A DNA stretch of 64,000 nt from Pedobacter sp. MC2016-14 (GCF_020991475.1 NZ_JAJMPA010000004.1:248001-312000); one strand, 5' to 3'; shown: positions 37,261 through 46,851, counted from the first letter of the stretch. The notes: generated by a model not told the origin, from the letters alone. Translations and numbers: made by a program.

Positions 37261-37947
37261 TTAAAATTGCTCAAATCTTTCCCAAAAACCATCAACGGGT
37301 AATTTTGCAAAGATGTTTACAGGCTCCTTTTTTACCGGATGTAAAAATTGAAGCCTGCGGGCATGCAGACAAATACTGCCCTTACGACTTCCACGAGGAT
37401 ATCCGTATTTATTATCACCAACAATTGGACAACCCATGGTACTCAGTTGCACCCTGATTTGATGCGAGCGACCGGTAAGTGGATCTACTTCTATTAAGTA
37501 ATAACCGCCAAGTTCGCCCAGCAACCGGTAACTCAGTTCGGCACGCTGACTACCAGGAACCTCTGCCGGGTAAGGTTTAACTACATTTTTTGAGGGGTCT
37601 TTTACCAGCCAGTGCACAAGTGTGCTTGACGATTTTGCTGGCTTATTCCGAACAACAGCCCAGTAAGTTTTTTTTACCTCTCTATTTTTAAAAGCCGCAT
37701 TCATGCGCTCAAGCGCCTTGCTGGTCTTTGCAAATAAGATTACACCGCTAACTGGCCTGTCCAGGCGATGTACGACACCCAAAAATGCAGTGCCCGGTTT
37801 ATTATATTTATGCGCCAGATAGCTTTTCACCTGTTCATCCAGCGGTTTATCGCCAGTCTCATCAACCTGTACAATATCTCCGGCGCGTTTGCTTAAAGCA
37901 ATTAAATGGTTGTCCTCGAAAAGGACGTCTCTATCAGTTACAGGCAT
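37261..37947 (-). CDS. RluA-family RNA pseudouridine synthase
   Basis: 228 aa, cytosolic. Catalytic Asp63 lies in HRLDRPVSG, followed by LFAKTSKALERMNAAF, LTGRSHQIRVQL and CLHARRLQFLHPV, the RluA-subfamily motifs. There is no N-terminal S4 domain, so it resembles RluA/TruC-type stand-alone enzymes; the target position in rRNA or tRNA is not readable. Its start overlaps the panB stop (TAATG at 37945-37949), so the two are translationally coupled. Confidence 0.9.
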   Translation of the reverse strand: MPVTDRDVLFEDNHLIALSKRAGDIVQVDETGDKPLDEQVKSYLAHKYNKPGTAFLGVVHRLDRPVSGVILFAKTSKALERMNAAFKNREVKKTYWAVVRNKPAKSSSTLVHWLVKDPSKNVVKPYPAEVPGSQRAELSYRLLGELGGYYLIEVDPLTGRSHQIRVQLSTMGCPIVGDNKYGYPRGSRKGSICLHARRLQFLHPVKKEPVNIFAKLPVDGFWERFEQF

Positions 37948-38762
37948 TAATATTGTTCCTTCTCGTTGGGAAAATCATTTGACTTCACATCATTGATATA
38001 GGATTTGGCAGCTCCTAAAATACCATCGTATAAATTTACATATTGACGTAAAAAACGAGGTTTAAATCCCTTAGTTAAACCAATCATATCATTTACGACC
38101 AATACTTGCCCATCGCAGTGCGGGCCTGCACCAATCCCTATCGTTGGAATATGCAAGCTTTCCGAAACAACTTTTGCCAGGGCAGCAGGAATTTTTTCCA
38201 GTACAACGCCAAAACATCCGGCCTCCTGAAGCGCCAATGCATCAGTTTTTAATTTTTCTGCTTCTGCTTCATCTTTTGCCCTTACAGTATAAGTCCCAAA
38301 CTTATAGATAGACTGTGGGGTTAAGCCCAGATGTCCCATTACAGGAATACCAGCTGTAATGATCCGTGACACAGAATCTATAATTTCTGTACCGCCTTCA
38401 AGTTTTACACCATGCGCACCAGACTCCTTCATAATGCGAATGGCAGAAATTAAGGCCTCTTTAGAATTTCCCTGGTAAGAACCGAAAGGCAAATCGACCA
38501 CCACAAAAGCTCTATTTGCACCCCTAACAACACTCTGAGCATGATAAATCATCTGATCAAGTGTTATTGGCAAAGTAGTTTCGTGACCTGCCATAACATT
38601 AGAAGCAGAATCTCCAACAAGTAATACATCTAAACCAGCATCATCCAAAACCGTAGCCATAGAATAATCATAAGCAGTTAACATCGCAATTTTTTCTCCG
38701 CTATGTTTCATTTCCTGGAGGATGTGGGTAGTGATTCTTTTTACTTCTTTATGTACAGACAT
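37947..38762 (-). CDS. panB: 3-methyl-2-oxobutanoate hydroxymethyltransferase
   Basis: First committed enzyme of pantothenate synthesis: transfers a one-carbon unit from methylene-tetrahydrofolate to 2-oxoisovalerate. 271 aa from ATG 38762 (MSVHKEVKRITT); the open frame extends 15 codons further without likeness to the family. Key regions: MLTAYDYSMA, LLVGDSASNVMAGHETTLPI (metal-binding Asp), DLPFGSYQ, KLEGG, PVMGHLGLTPQS and the late IPTIGIGAGPHCDGQVLV. panC and panD are not in the window. Overlaps the RluA-type gene. Confidence 0.95.
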   Translation of the reverse strand: MSVHKEVKRITTHILQEMKHSGEKIAMLTAYDYSMATVLDDAGLDVLLVGDSASNVMAGHETTLPITLDQMIYHAQSVVRGANRAFVVVDLPFGSYQGNSKEALISAIRIMKESGAHGVKLEGGTEIIDSVSRIITAGIPVMGHLGLTPQSIYKFGTYTVRAKDEAEAEKLKTDALALQEAGCFGVVLEKIPAALAKVVSESLHIPTIGIGAGPHCDGQVLVVNDMIGLTKGFKPRFLRQYVNLYDGILGAAKSYINDVKSNDFPNEKEQY

Positions 38763-38782
38763 CGTTTTGTGTTTTATGGAAA

Positions 38783-38790
38783 CAAAATTA
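38783..38790 (-). promoter_or_regulatory. Putative -7 promoter element for panB
   Basis: TAATTTTG (minus strand) fits TAnnTTTG, 21 nt upstream of the panB start; the nearest upstream TTTG is 14 nt away, shorter than usual. Confidence 0.3.
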
Positions 38791-38811
38791 GGTTTTATAA
38801 GGCACAAATCC

Positions 38812-38819
38812 TATCTTTG
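38812..38819 (+). promoter_or_regulatory. Putative -7 promoter element for carA
   Basis: TATCTTTG, perfect TAnnTTTG, about 118 nt before carA. It leaves a long untranslated leader in which no known riboswitch or attenuator was recognised. Confidence 0.4.
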
Positions 38820-38937
38820 TATCCCGAAATGAACGGGTTCAAAAACGACACATTTATCAACAAAATGATAGGCGCATCAGCCGAGGGTCCCCTTTCTTTT
38901 ATTTCTTTTTCAAACATTTTTTCTGATTTTCATCAAC

Positions 38938-40050
38938 ATGACTAACTACATCAAGTTACCAGCTATCTTGTTATTGGCCGATGGCACCGTATTTTACGGC
39001 AAAGCTGCGGGAAAAATTGGTACCACAACCGGAGAAATCTGCTTCAATACTGGAATGACAGGTTATCAGGAAATTTTCACTGATCCTTCTTACTTCGGAC
39101 AGATTATGGTTACCACCAATGCACACATTGGTAACTACGGCATACACAAAGAAGAAATAGAATCAGATTCTATTAAAATTGCCGGTCTGGTTTGCAAAAA
39201 CTACAACATTGGCTATAGCCGTAAGGAAGCCGATGAATCTATTCAGGATTACTTTCAGAATGAAAATATTGTAGGCATTTCGGATATCGACACCCGAGCT
39301 TTAGTGCGCCACATCAGGGATCGCGGTGCAATGAATGCCATCATTTCTTCTGAAATTACTGATTTGGAAGAATTGAAAGCAAAACTTGCTGAAGTTCCTG
39401 AAATGGACGGACTTGAACTGTCTTCTCAGGTATCTACTAAAGAGCCTTATTTTTATGGTAATCCTGAGGCTAAATATAAAGTAGCAGCATTAGACTTTGG
39501 AATCAAGAAAAACACCTTACGCAACTTCGACAACCGCGATTTATATATACAGGTATATCCAGCCAAAACTTCTTTTGAAGAAATGGAAAAATGGGGTGCC
39601 GATGCCTATTTTATTTCAAATGGCCCCGGTGATCCTTCTGCAATGCCATATGCCATTGAAACGGTAAAATCAATCCTGGAGGTTGACAAGCCTTTATTTG
39701 GTATTTGCCTCGGACATCAGTTGCTTGCGCAGGCTAATGGTATAAATACAATGAAAATGTTTAACGGTCACCGTGGCTTAAACCACCCGGTTAAAAACAT
39801 CATTAAAGATCATTGTGAAGTAACTTCACAAAACCATGGATTTGGAGTTGTACCGGATGAAGTAAGAAATTCTGACAAGGTTGAAATTACCCACATCAAC
39901 CTAAACGATCAATCTATTGAAGGGATTCGTGTAAAAGGCAAAAAAGCTTTTTCTGTACAGTATCACCCTGAATCTTCTCCTGGCCCGCATGACTCCCGTT
40001 ACCTGTTCGACGATTTTGTAGGACTGATGAGCGGAGAAGTAAGCTGGTAA
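38938..40050 (+). CDS. carA: Carbamoyl-phosphate synthase small subunit
   Basis: Glutamine amidotransferase subunit that supplies ammonia to CarB for arginine and pyrimidine synthesis. 370 aa; residues 1-~150 are the CPSase small-chain domain (FNTGMTGYQEIFTDPSY), ~175-365 the class I amidotransferase with triad Cys257 (GICLGHQLLA), His343 and Glu345 (YHPESSPGPHDS). carB is not adjacent in the window; a strong terminator follows directly, so carA is monocistronic here. Confidence 0.95.
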   Translation: MTNYIKLPAILLLADGTVFYGKAAGKIGTTTGEICFNTGMTGYQEIFTDPSYFGQIMVTTNAHIGNYGIHKEEIESDSIKIAGLVCKNYNIGYSRKEADESIQDYFQNENIVGISDIDTRALVRHIRDRGAMNAIISSEITDLEELKAKLAEVPEMDGLELSSQVSTKEPYFYGNPEAKYKVAALDFGIKKNTLRNFDNRDLYIQVYPAKTSFEEMEKWGADAYFISNGPGDPSAMPYAIETVKSILEVDKPLFGICLGHQLLAQANGINTMKMFNGHRGLNHPVKNIIKDHCEVTSQNHGFGVVPDEVRNSDKVEITHINLNDQSIEGIRVKGKKAFSVQYHPESSPGPHDSRYLFDDFVGLMSGEVSW

Positions 40051-40080
40051 TCAACAAAAAATCATGATATAGACATATTT

Positions 40081-40110
40081 AAAAAGAAGTGACTCCTGTC
40101 ACTTCTTTTT
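40081..40110 (+). terminator. Intrinsic terminator after carA
   Basis: AAAAAGAAGTGAC (40081-40093), 4-nt loop, exact complement GTCACTTCTTTTT (40098-40110). Thirteen-bp stem with T-run. Confidence 0.9.
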
Positions 40111-40136
40111 GTTTAAAACCTCCTTACATTTAAGCA

Positions 40137-40904
40137 ATGGATAAACAAAATATTATGATCAGTGTTAAAAACCTGGTCAAGAAATATGATGATTTTACTG
40201 CAGTTCATGGCATCAGCTTTGATGTTTATGAAAATGAAATATTCGGACTGCTGGGACCAAATGGAGCTGGAAAAACCACAACACTCGAAATTATAGAAAC
40301 CCTGAGAAATAAAACTTCAGGAGAAATTCTTGTAGGCGGGTATAATGTAGATACAGAGGCTAGCGATATTAAGCAAATTATAGGCGTACAGCTTCAGGCA
40401 GCAGGTTATTACCCAAACTTAAATCTGGTAGAGCTGATGGAGCTTTTTTCCGGTTTGTATGGTGTAAAGGTGAAGCCAATGGAAATGCTGGAGAAAGTAA
40501 ACCTGCAAGATAAAGCTAAAGCAAAATATAAAGCGCTTTCTGGGGGACAGAAACAACGGTTCTCTATTGCCACCACACTCATCAACGCCCCGCAAATTAT
40601 TTTTCTGGATGAACCTACAACAGGTCTTGACCCACAGGCGAGGCGAAATCTATGGGACTTAATCATTGAGATCCGAAAAAATGGGACTACGGTTGTCTTA
40701 ACTACACACTATATGGATGAGGCCGAGCAGCTTTGCGACCGCGTAGCTTTTGTGGAACGTGGAGAAATCATTGCATTAGACACGCCCGACAACCTGATAG
40801 ACCAATTGGTAAACAGTGGGTTTGAACGTAAAAAAGAAGTTAAAAAAGCCAATCTTGAGGATGTATTTATCAACCTGACAGGTAAAGAATGGCGAGAAGG
40901 ATAG
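40137..40904 (+). CDS. ABC-2-type exporter ATP-binding protein
   Basis: 255 aa. Walker A GPNGAGKTTT, Q-loop GVQLQAAGYYPNL, signature LSGGQKQRFSIATTL, Walker B IIFLDEPTTGLDP, H-loop LTTHYMDEAEQL. The order matches the DrrA/CcmA-like group that works with ABC-2 permeases; the C-terminal NLEDVFINLTGKE motif is typical. The permease gene follows after 4 bp. Substrate unknown; drug, lipid or polysaccharide export are possible. Confidence 0.92.
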   Translation: MDKQNIMISVKNLVKKYDDFTAVHGISFDVYENEIFGLLGPNGAGKTTTLEIIETLRNKTSGEILVGGYNVDTEASDIKQIIGVQLQAAGYYPNLNLVELMELFSGLYGVKVKPMEMLEKVNLQDKAKAKYKALSGGQKQRFSIATTLINAPQIIFLDEPTTGLDPQARRNLWDLIIEIRKNGTTVVLTTHYMDEAEQLCDRVAFVERGEIIALDTPDNLIDQLVNSGFERKKEVKKANLEDVFINLTGKEWREG

Positions 40905-40908
40905 CGTT

Positions 40909-42000
40909 ATGAAACAAAAATACAACCATACTACAGCTACACTGGCTCTGGCCAAAGCTAGTTTCCGCTCCATCATGCGGAGCCCCTCAGCAGTAGTTTT
41001 TACCTTGGCATTCCCCCTTATCTTTATCCTTGTTTTTGGATTTTTGGGTGGAGGCGGCACCAAGGTTGACCTTGGAATTACTCCTGGATCTAACCGGCAA
41101 AATCCAGTTATAAAAGCATTAGAGCAAAGCTCCGTAATTCGTCTGTCTACGAATTTAAAACAGGAAGAGCTGGACAACGGCTTACTGAAAGGCAATTTAG
41201 ACGGCGTTATTGATGTGCAAAAAAATCAAGCTGGCATGCCAGCCTATATTGTAAATGTAACCTACACTTCTGCATCACTTGACAAAGGAAACATCTTGAA
41301 ATCTGTATTAAACAATCTCTTGTACACCCTGAACATCAAAGACCTTAAACCTACTGTAGCTGAAATACGCGCCAGCACTATGCAAGGCCGCACATACAGA
41401 ACAATAGATTTTATACTCCCTGGTCAGCTTGGCTTCTCACTGTTAAGTACTGGTGTATTTGGTACTGCCTTTGTATTTTTTAATCTTAGACAAACCCTGG
41501 TCATCAAACGTTTTTTTGCCACACCAGTTCGCAAATCCAGCATCGTACTTGGCGAAGGCATCGCCAGAATTGGCTTTACTTTACTCGGCGCAATTTTCAT
41601 CATTCTTCTAGGACATTTCTTTTTCAATTTTACTTTGATTAATGGGGCGCTTACTGTACTCAATATGCTGGTACTTGCCACACTTGGCGTTATCGTGTTT
41701 ATGGGATTTGGATTTGTGGTTTCCGGGCTGGCAAAAAGTGAAAGCACCATCCCGCCCATTTCCAACATCATCACCTTACCACAATTCTTGCTATCAGGCA
41801 CCTTTTTCTCTATAGACAATTTCCCTTCCTGGCTGCAACCAATCAGCAGGGCTTTACCACTAACTTATTTAAATGATGCGATGCGTAAAGTAGCCTTTGA
41901 AGGCGCAGGATTGTGGGATGTTAGAATGCAGATATTGATCATATTGATCTGGGGACTCGGCATCTATGCGCTTGCTGTAAAGGTTTTTAAATGGGAATAA
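40909..42000 (+). CDS. ABC-2-type transporter permease
   Basis: 363-aa inner-membrane permease: one N-terminal helix (~28-46), a periplasmic loop of ~130 residues, then five C-terminal helices. Motifs include PSAVVFTLAFPLIFILVFGF, DFILPGQLGFSLLSTGVFG and SGTFFSIDNFPSWLQPISRALPLTYLNDAMR, the standard ABC-2 signature. Starts 4 bp after the ATPase gene. No terminator visible between it and eno. Confidence 0.92.
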   Translation: MKQKYNHTTATLALAKASFRSIMRSPSAVVFTLAFPLIFILVFGFLGGGGTKVDLGITPGSNRQNPVIKALEQSSVIRLSTNLKQEELDNGLLKGNLDGVIDVQKNQAGMPAYIVNVTYTSASLDKGNILKSVLNNLLYTLNIKDLKPTVAEIRASTMQGRTYRTIDFILPGQLGFSLLSTGVFGTAFVFFNLRQTLVIKRFFATPVRKSSIVLGEGIARIGFTLLGAIFIILLGHFFFNFTLINGALTVLNMLVLATLGVIVFMGFGFVVSGLAKSESTIPPISNIITLPQFLLSGTFFSIDNFPSWLQPISRALPLTYLNDAMRKVAFEGAGLWDVRMQILIILIWGLGIYALAVKVFKWE

Positions 42001-42044
42001 CAACAAAAATACCTGCATTACCTTCGATAATTTAAAATTTATTA

Positions 42045-42052
42045 TAACTTTG
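42045..42052 (+). promoter_or_regulatory. Putative -7 promoter element for eno
   Basis: TAACTTTG, perfect TAnnTTTG, 72 nt before the enolase start, with TTCG about 18 nt upstream as a weak -33. Expected strong promoter for a glycolytic gene. Confidence 0.5.
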
Positions 42053-42124
42053 AATTTTCACCTACTAATTGTATATTTTACACTAAGCAGGTTTAATAGA
42101 AATTAAAAACATAAAACCAATAGA

Positions 42125-43420
42125 ATGAGCTTAATAATTGATGTCCATGCAAGACAAATCCTTGATTCGCGTGGCAATCCTACGATTGAAGTTGACGTAA
42201 TTACAGAAAATGGTATCCAAGGTCGTGCGGCAGTACCATCAGGTGCTTCAACAGGAATGCACGAGGCTGTAGAACTGCGTGATAATGACAAATCTGTATA
42301 CATGGGCAAAGGTGTTTTAAAAGCCGTTGCCAACGTAAATGAAAAAATTGCTCCGGAATTAAGAGGTGTTGATGTATTTGAGCAGAATGCAATTGATAGC
42401 ATCATGCTTAAATTGGATGGCACTGCAAATAAAGGTAACCTGGGTGCAAATGCCATTTTAGGTGTTTCTTTGGCTGTGGCAAAAGCAGCTGCACAGGAAA
42501 GCCGTCAGCCTTTATATCGTTATATTGGCGGTGTTAATGCAAATATTCTTCCAATCCCAATGATGAACATCGTTAACGGTGGTTCTCACTCAGATGCACC
42601 TATTGCTTTCCAGGAATTTATGATTATGCCAGTTGGTGCATCTTCTTTCTCTGAAGCATTGAGATGGGGCACTGAAGTTTTTCATAACCTGAAAGCAATT
42701 CTACATGATCGCGGACTTTCTACTGCTGTAGGTGACGAAGGTGGTTTTGCACCTACTTTTGAGGGTACAGAGGATGCGGTTGAAACCATCATCAAAGCAA
42801 TCGAAAAAGCTGGATATAAAGCTGGTGAGCAGATTTATATCGCATTTGATTGTGCTTCATCTGAATTCTATAAAGACGGAAAATACGATTACACTAAATT
42901 TGAAGGTGAAAAAGGTGCTATCCGTACCAGTGCGGAGCAAGCAGAATACCTGGCTCAGTTATCTGAGAAATATCCTATTCTTTCCATTGAGGACGGTATG
43001 GACGAGAATGATTGGGAAGGCTGGAAATTATTAACCGATAGAATTGGCGATAAAGTTCAGTTGGTTGGTGATGATTTGTTTGTAACCAACGTTACACGTT
43101 TACAAGACGGTATTGACAAGAAAACAGCTAACTCTATTTTAGTAAAAGTAAACCAAATCGGTTCTTTAACAGAAACAATTAATGCCGTTTCTTTAGCACA
43201 AACCAATGGTTACACTTCAGTAATGAGTCACCGTTCCGGCGAAACAGAAGATACCACTATAGCGGATCTGGCAGTTGCGTTAAACTGTGGCCAAATCAAA
43301 ACTGGTTCTGCTTCACGTTCTGACAGGATTGCAAAATACAACCAGTTGTTACGTATTGAGGAGGAACTAGGTGCTGCAGCACGTTTTATCGGCAAAGACT
43401 TCAAATTCCTGAAGAAATAA
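42125..43420 (+). CDS. eno: Enolase
   Basis: Phosphopyruvate hydratase of glycolysis, 431 aa, full length. N-terminal domain with ARQILDSRGNPTIEVDV and the mobile loops SGASTG; barrel with metal ligands in IAFDCASSEF, LSIEDGMDENDWEGW and LVGDDLFVTN, catalytic Lys in LVKVNQIGSLTE and the signature SHRSGETEDTTIADLAV. Single gene between its own promoter and terminator. Confidence 0.98.
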   Translation: MSLIIDVHARQILDSRGNPTIEVDVITENGIQGRAAVPSGASTGMHEAVELRDNDKSVYMGKGVLKAVANVNEKIAPELRGVDVFEQNAIDSIMLKLDGTANKGNLGANAILGVSLAVAKAAAQESRQPLYRYIGGVNANILPIPMMNIVNGGSHSDAPIAFQEFMIMPVGASSFSEALRWGTEVFHNLKAILHDRGLSTAVGDEGGFAPTFEGTEDAVETIIKAIEKAGYKAGEQIYIAFDCASSEFYKDGKYDYTKFEGEKGAIRTSAEQAEYLAQLSEKYPILSIEDGMDENDWEGWKLLTDRIGDKVQLVGDDLFVTNVTRLQDGIDKKTANSILVKVNQIGSLTETINAVSLAQTNGYTSVMSHRSGETEDTTIADLAVALNCGQIKTGSASRSDRIAKYNQLLRIEEELGAAARFIGKDFKFLKK

Positions 43421-43492
43421 TACATTTCATCAGATCTCTCATAGATGCATTGCATCGAAATGAGGATTAATTTTAAAGATGAAGGAAACCTA

Positions 43493-43522
43493 ACCGGCGG
43501 GCAAGTCCCCGCCGGTTTTTTA
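43493..43522 (+). terminator. Intrinsic terminator after eno
   Basis: Stem ACCGGCGGG (43493-43501) / CCCGCCGGT (43508-43516) with 6-nt loop and T-run. Its last bases reach the stop codon of the convergent transpeptidase gene. Confidence 0.92.
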
Positions 43523-44263
43523 TTTAAAGCTGTAGCCCATTTTTTTATCCTCTATTACATTTGGCAACTTTTTGTGCCGTTCAAAATACGTGTAGCCCTC
43601 CTGTAACTGCTCCCAAAACGCCTTGTGCCGGGGATAATATTTTAAATGAGCGGCTAAATTTTTGTCCGTCATTTTACAAGGAAATATGCTCACCGGGATC
43701 TCCACTTGCCCGGCATCCCTGGCCTCAATAGCCATCACATAAATTTCCTTGATCAATTCGTCTGTTAATGGAATACATCCTACAGTTACACAATTTCCAT
43801 GAATATAAATTTCGCTGCCCGGCTTAACATTATTAACATCACTCCTGGCATAATCCACCTGATTAGGATAGTTAATCCCCAGAGACAAATAAAAATTACT
43901 TTGAGGGTTAAATGCTATGATATGATAAAAACCCTCGGGGGTCTGCCTGTCTCCCTCTCTTAATTTTGGCCCTGGTAAACCAGAATGCTGGCAAAAATGA
44001 TAGCTTTTAAAAAGTTGGTATTTATCTCCGTCTGTATTTTGCAACCACAACTCCAAAATGCCCTCACTTTTAAATGCCCTTATACACATTTTAAATCCAG
44101 GATTAAAGCCTTTCATTTTCAGCTCGCTTTGTAAAGCAGGCCATTTATCCTGGTAAGCAACTTTTACCCGCTCAAATTTCATTTGCTGCTTTTTAAAACC
44201 TCCTTCTGTAAATGAATTTCCCATTGCAAGAATGATACTTAAGATAAATACTGAAACTTTCAT
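43520..44263 (-). CDS. YafK-like murein L,D-transpeptidase (YkuD domain)
   Basis: 247 aa, exported (signal peptide to about residue 18). The YkuD catalytic motif is IHGNCVTVGCIPLT with His155 and nucleophile Cys163. Upstream landmarks LREGDRQTPEGFY fit the YafK/DpaA-type L,D-transpeptidases, which cross-link peptidoglycan or (for DpaA) release lipoprotein from it. Convergent with eno, divergent from the VWA gene. Function at family level only. Confidence 0.9.
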   Translation of the reverse strand: MKVSVFILSIILAMGNSFTEGGFKKQQMKFERVKVAYQDKWPALQSELKMKGFNPGFKMCIRAFKSEGILELWLQNTDGDKYQLFKSYHFCQHSGLPGPKLREGDRQTPEGFYHIIAFNPQSNFYLSLGINYPNQVDYARSDVNNVKPGSEIYIHGNCVTVGCIPLTDELIKEIYVMAIEARDAGQVEIPVSIFPCKMTDKNLAAHLKYYPRHKAFWEQLQEGYTYFERHKKLPNVIEDKKMGYSFK

Positions 44264-44417
44264 CCGTTTATAATTTGCTTTTTATTTGTGATGAAGCTTA
44301 ACATGACCTTAATCATTTGATTGTAGTTTTAAAAGACCGTGATGGTTTCATATTGTACAGTTTATGCAAACAAGTTACGTGTAAATTTTAAAAAATTAGC
44401 ATCTTTACGATAATGCT

Positions 44418-46499
44418 ATGAGTAATGCTGTGAATCTTTATTATTTACTTGGTCTTCCCGCCTGCCTGATAATCGGTATTGCTTATGCATGGCTCTTGTA
44501 TGGCCATACAAAACAGCTAAATAAGCATTTACGCTTTTTACTGGCTACTTTCAGGGCAATAGCAGTAATGCTTGTATTGTGGTTATTATTTTCACCCTTG
44601 ATACGTCAAATTTCTTATACGCTTGAAAAACCCATTCTCGTTATCGGACAGGACAACTCCATTTCTGCGGGAAATGCGCCTTCGGCTTTCAATAAAAAAA
44701 AATATGAAAGTGATTTAAAAACCTTGACTGAGCGGCTCTCCAGGAAGTTTGAAGTTCAAGTCTATAATTTTAGTGATAGTGTAAAGTCTGGCTTAGATTT
44801 TAATTATCCCGGAAAAACCAGCAATGCTGCCCATTTTATAAAAACCATTAACAATAAATACTTAAACCGTAATATTGGAGCTGTGGTATTGGCTACAGAC
44901 GGCATCTTTAACCGGGGCGGAAACCCCATCTATGACTTAAATAATCTAAAAGCACCCGTATATACCATAGCACTCGGAGACACCATCCCTAAAAAGGATT
45001 TGCTCATTGCGAACGTCAACTATAACAATCTGGTTTACCTTGACAACGAATTTATTGTTGAAGTACAAACCGAGGCCTATGAAAGCAAAGGCGAAAACAC
45101 CAAACTGTCTATCTTCGAAAATGGGAAGCAAATCCAGGGGCAGCAAATCCAACTCAATTCAAACGCATTTACAAAAAGCATTGCAGTTAAAATAAAGGCT
45201 ACAAAACCCGGCTTCCATAAATACACCCTCAGTTTAAGTAAACTTGAAAACGAAGCTTCTTTAAAGAACAACAATCAGAATATTATCATAGAAGTAATAG
45301 ATGACAGACAAAAAGTGCTCATTGCCGGCGCTGGGCCACATCCCGACATCGCAGCACTAAAACAGTCCATTACATTAAATAAACACTATGATGTTAATGT
45401 GGTGCTAAATGCAGATCTAGATACCGTAAAGCCTGCCAATTATGGCTTAGTGATTCTTTATCAGCTTCCTTCTGCTGGCTATAATACTGCCAATTTTAAT
45501 AAAAAGCTAAAGGAAAGCAAAGCACCTGTCTGGTACATCACAGGTGCACAAAGTAATTTCACGTTATTCAATCAGGAACAACAAGCAGTTACCTTAGCAT
45601 TAAGTTCAAGTGCAATTCTGGAAACATTTAGCAATGTTAATCCTGCTTTTAGCACTTTTAGCCTTGATGAAAATGCAAAAAGAACCATCAGTCAGTATGA
45701 CCCCTTACAAATTCCCAGGTTAAAGGTAATTCTCAATACAATGGCCGACGTAGCCATACAACAACGTTTAGGCAAAAGCAACACTACAATACCACAATTG
45801 TTCTTTACAGCGCTCAATGGAAAAAAAACAGCATACTTAATTGGAGAGGGGCTGTGGAGATGGAGGTTATCCGAAGCGAAAAGTAGAGAAGAAGCAAAAG
45901 TCTTTAACCAGTTGATGTCGCAAACCGTACAATACTTATCTGTTAAAGACGACAAGCGAAAGTTCAAAGTAACACCGATTAAAAATGCATTTGATGAGAA
46001 TGAAAGCATTCTGCTGAATGCTGTTCTCTATAACGATAGTTATCATCCTGTAAATGCACCAGAAGTAAACATTCAAATCCAGGACGAGCATAAAAAAACA
46101 TTTAACTTTAGTTTTTCCAGATTAGAATCGGCTTACCAGCTAAATGCAGGTCCACTACCCGGAGGCAATTATTCATATACTGCCAATACGCAGCTAGGCA
46201 GCAAAAAATACAGTAGCACAGGAGCTTTTTATGTAAACACGTTGCTGGCAGAGTATCAGCAAACCATTGCAAACCATCAATTGCTATACACCATCAGTCA
46301 CCAAAACAATGGAAAAATGTATGGCCCTGAAAATCTTTTGCAAATATTAAATGATCTGGAACAAAACGAGCAGATTAAAACGTTAAGTTATGAAGATAGA
46401 AAATTTGAAGAACTCATCAGCTTTAAATGGATTTTTGCAATCATCATAACGCTTCTTACCCTAGAATGGGTATTGAGAAAAAGGAATGCTGAAGTTTAA
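44418..46499 (+). CDS. Membrane-anchored VWA-domain protein
   Basis: 693 aa. Two N-terminal membrane helices (~7-28 and ~42-63), a periplasmic body and a C-terminal helix (~671-689). Within the body, LVIGQDNSISAG gives a MIDAS D-x-S-x-S motif and VVLATDGIFNRGG the second MIDAS segment (TDG), so ~75-220 is a von Willebrand A domain; the following ~230-420 region includes a gatase-like part (KVLIAGAGPHPDIAALK, GLVILYQLPSAG). Similar large VWA proteins occur in BatA/BatB-like and gatase-type membrane groups; function unknown. Its TAA shares bases with the divIC stop (46496-46499). Confidence 0.8.
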   Translation: MSNAVNLYYLLGLPACLIIGIAYAWLLYGHTKQLNKHLRFLLATFRAIAVMLVLWLLFSPLIRQISYTLEKPILVIGQDNSISAGNAPSAFNKKKYESDLKTLTERLSRKFEVQVYNFSDSVKSGLDFNYPGKTSNAAHFIKTINNKYLNRNIGAVVLATDGIFNRGGNPIYDLNNLKAPVYTIALGDTIPKKDLLIANVNYNNLVYLDNEFIVEVQTEAYESKGENTKLSIFENGKQIQGQQIQLNSNAFTKSIAVKIKATKPGFHKYTLSLSKLENEASLKNNNQNIIIEVIDDRQKVLIAGAGPHPDIAALKQSITLNKHYDVNVVLNADLDTVKPANYGLVILYQLPSAGYNTANFNKKLKESKAPVWYITGAQSNFTLFNQEQQAVTLALSSSAILETFSNVNPAFSTFSLDENAKRTISQYDPLQIPRLKVILNTMADVAIQQRLGKSNTTIPQLFFTALNGKKTAYLIGEGLWRWRLSEAKSREEAKVFNQLMSQTVQYLSVKDDKRKFKVTPIKNAFDENESILLNAVLYNDSYHPVNAPEVNIQIQDEHKKTFNFSFSRLESAYQLNAGPLPGGNYSYTANTQLGSKKYSSTGAFYVNTLLAEYQQTIANHQLLYTISHQNNGKMYGPENLLQILNDLEQNEQIKTLSYEDRKFEELISFKWIFAIIITLLTLEWVLRKRNAEV

Positions 46500-46795
46500 T
46501 CTTTTGGTGCTTCATGTACAATCACAAAAACATCCTCATTGTCTTTTTTCATGAAATACTTTTCCCTTGCAAATTTCTCCGCTGTTTTTAAATCGGTATT
46601 CAGTTCATCAAGATCCTTTCTGATATGAGCAATCTCTTTCACATAAAAGTCCTTTTCTTCCTGCATCTTATTCACCTGCGATTTGTATTCGTACTGCGAT
46701 AACATATCATTTTTGTCAAAAAACAACATCCATACAACGAAAGCCACTACAATGAGGAAGTATTTGTTACGGATCAATTCGAGTAAACGATTCAT
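46496..46795 (-). CDS. DivIC/FtsB-like septum formation initiator
   Basis: 99 aa from ATG 46795 (MNRLLELIRNKYF); the longer frame from 46834 lacks support. One membrane helix (~10-27, FLIVVAFVVWMLFFD), then a coiled coil (YEYKSQVNKMQEEKDFYVKE) and the C-terminal AREKYFMKKDNEDVFVI, the FtsB/DivIC pattern. Expected to bind FtsL and FtsQ in the divisome. Commonly found near eno in bacteria; here two genes lie between. Confidence 0.88.
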   Translation of the reverse strand: MNRLLELIRNKYFLIVVAFVVWMLFFDKNDMLSQYEYKSQVNKMQEEKDFYVKEIAHIRKDLDELNTDLKTAEKFAREKYFMKKDNEDVFVIVHEAPKD

Positions 46796-46851
46796 ATTCA
46801 CAAATATATGTTTTTCTTTATCAAACAATTGCAAAGCACAATTTTTATTAG

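Noticed and set aside
43436..43460. GATGCATTGCATC palindrome after eno
   Set aside because: Short AT-rich self-complementary stretch beside a clear terminator; no separate role apparent.
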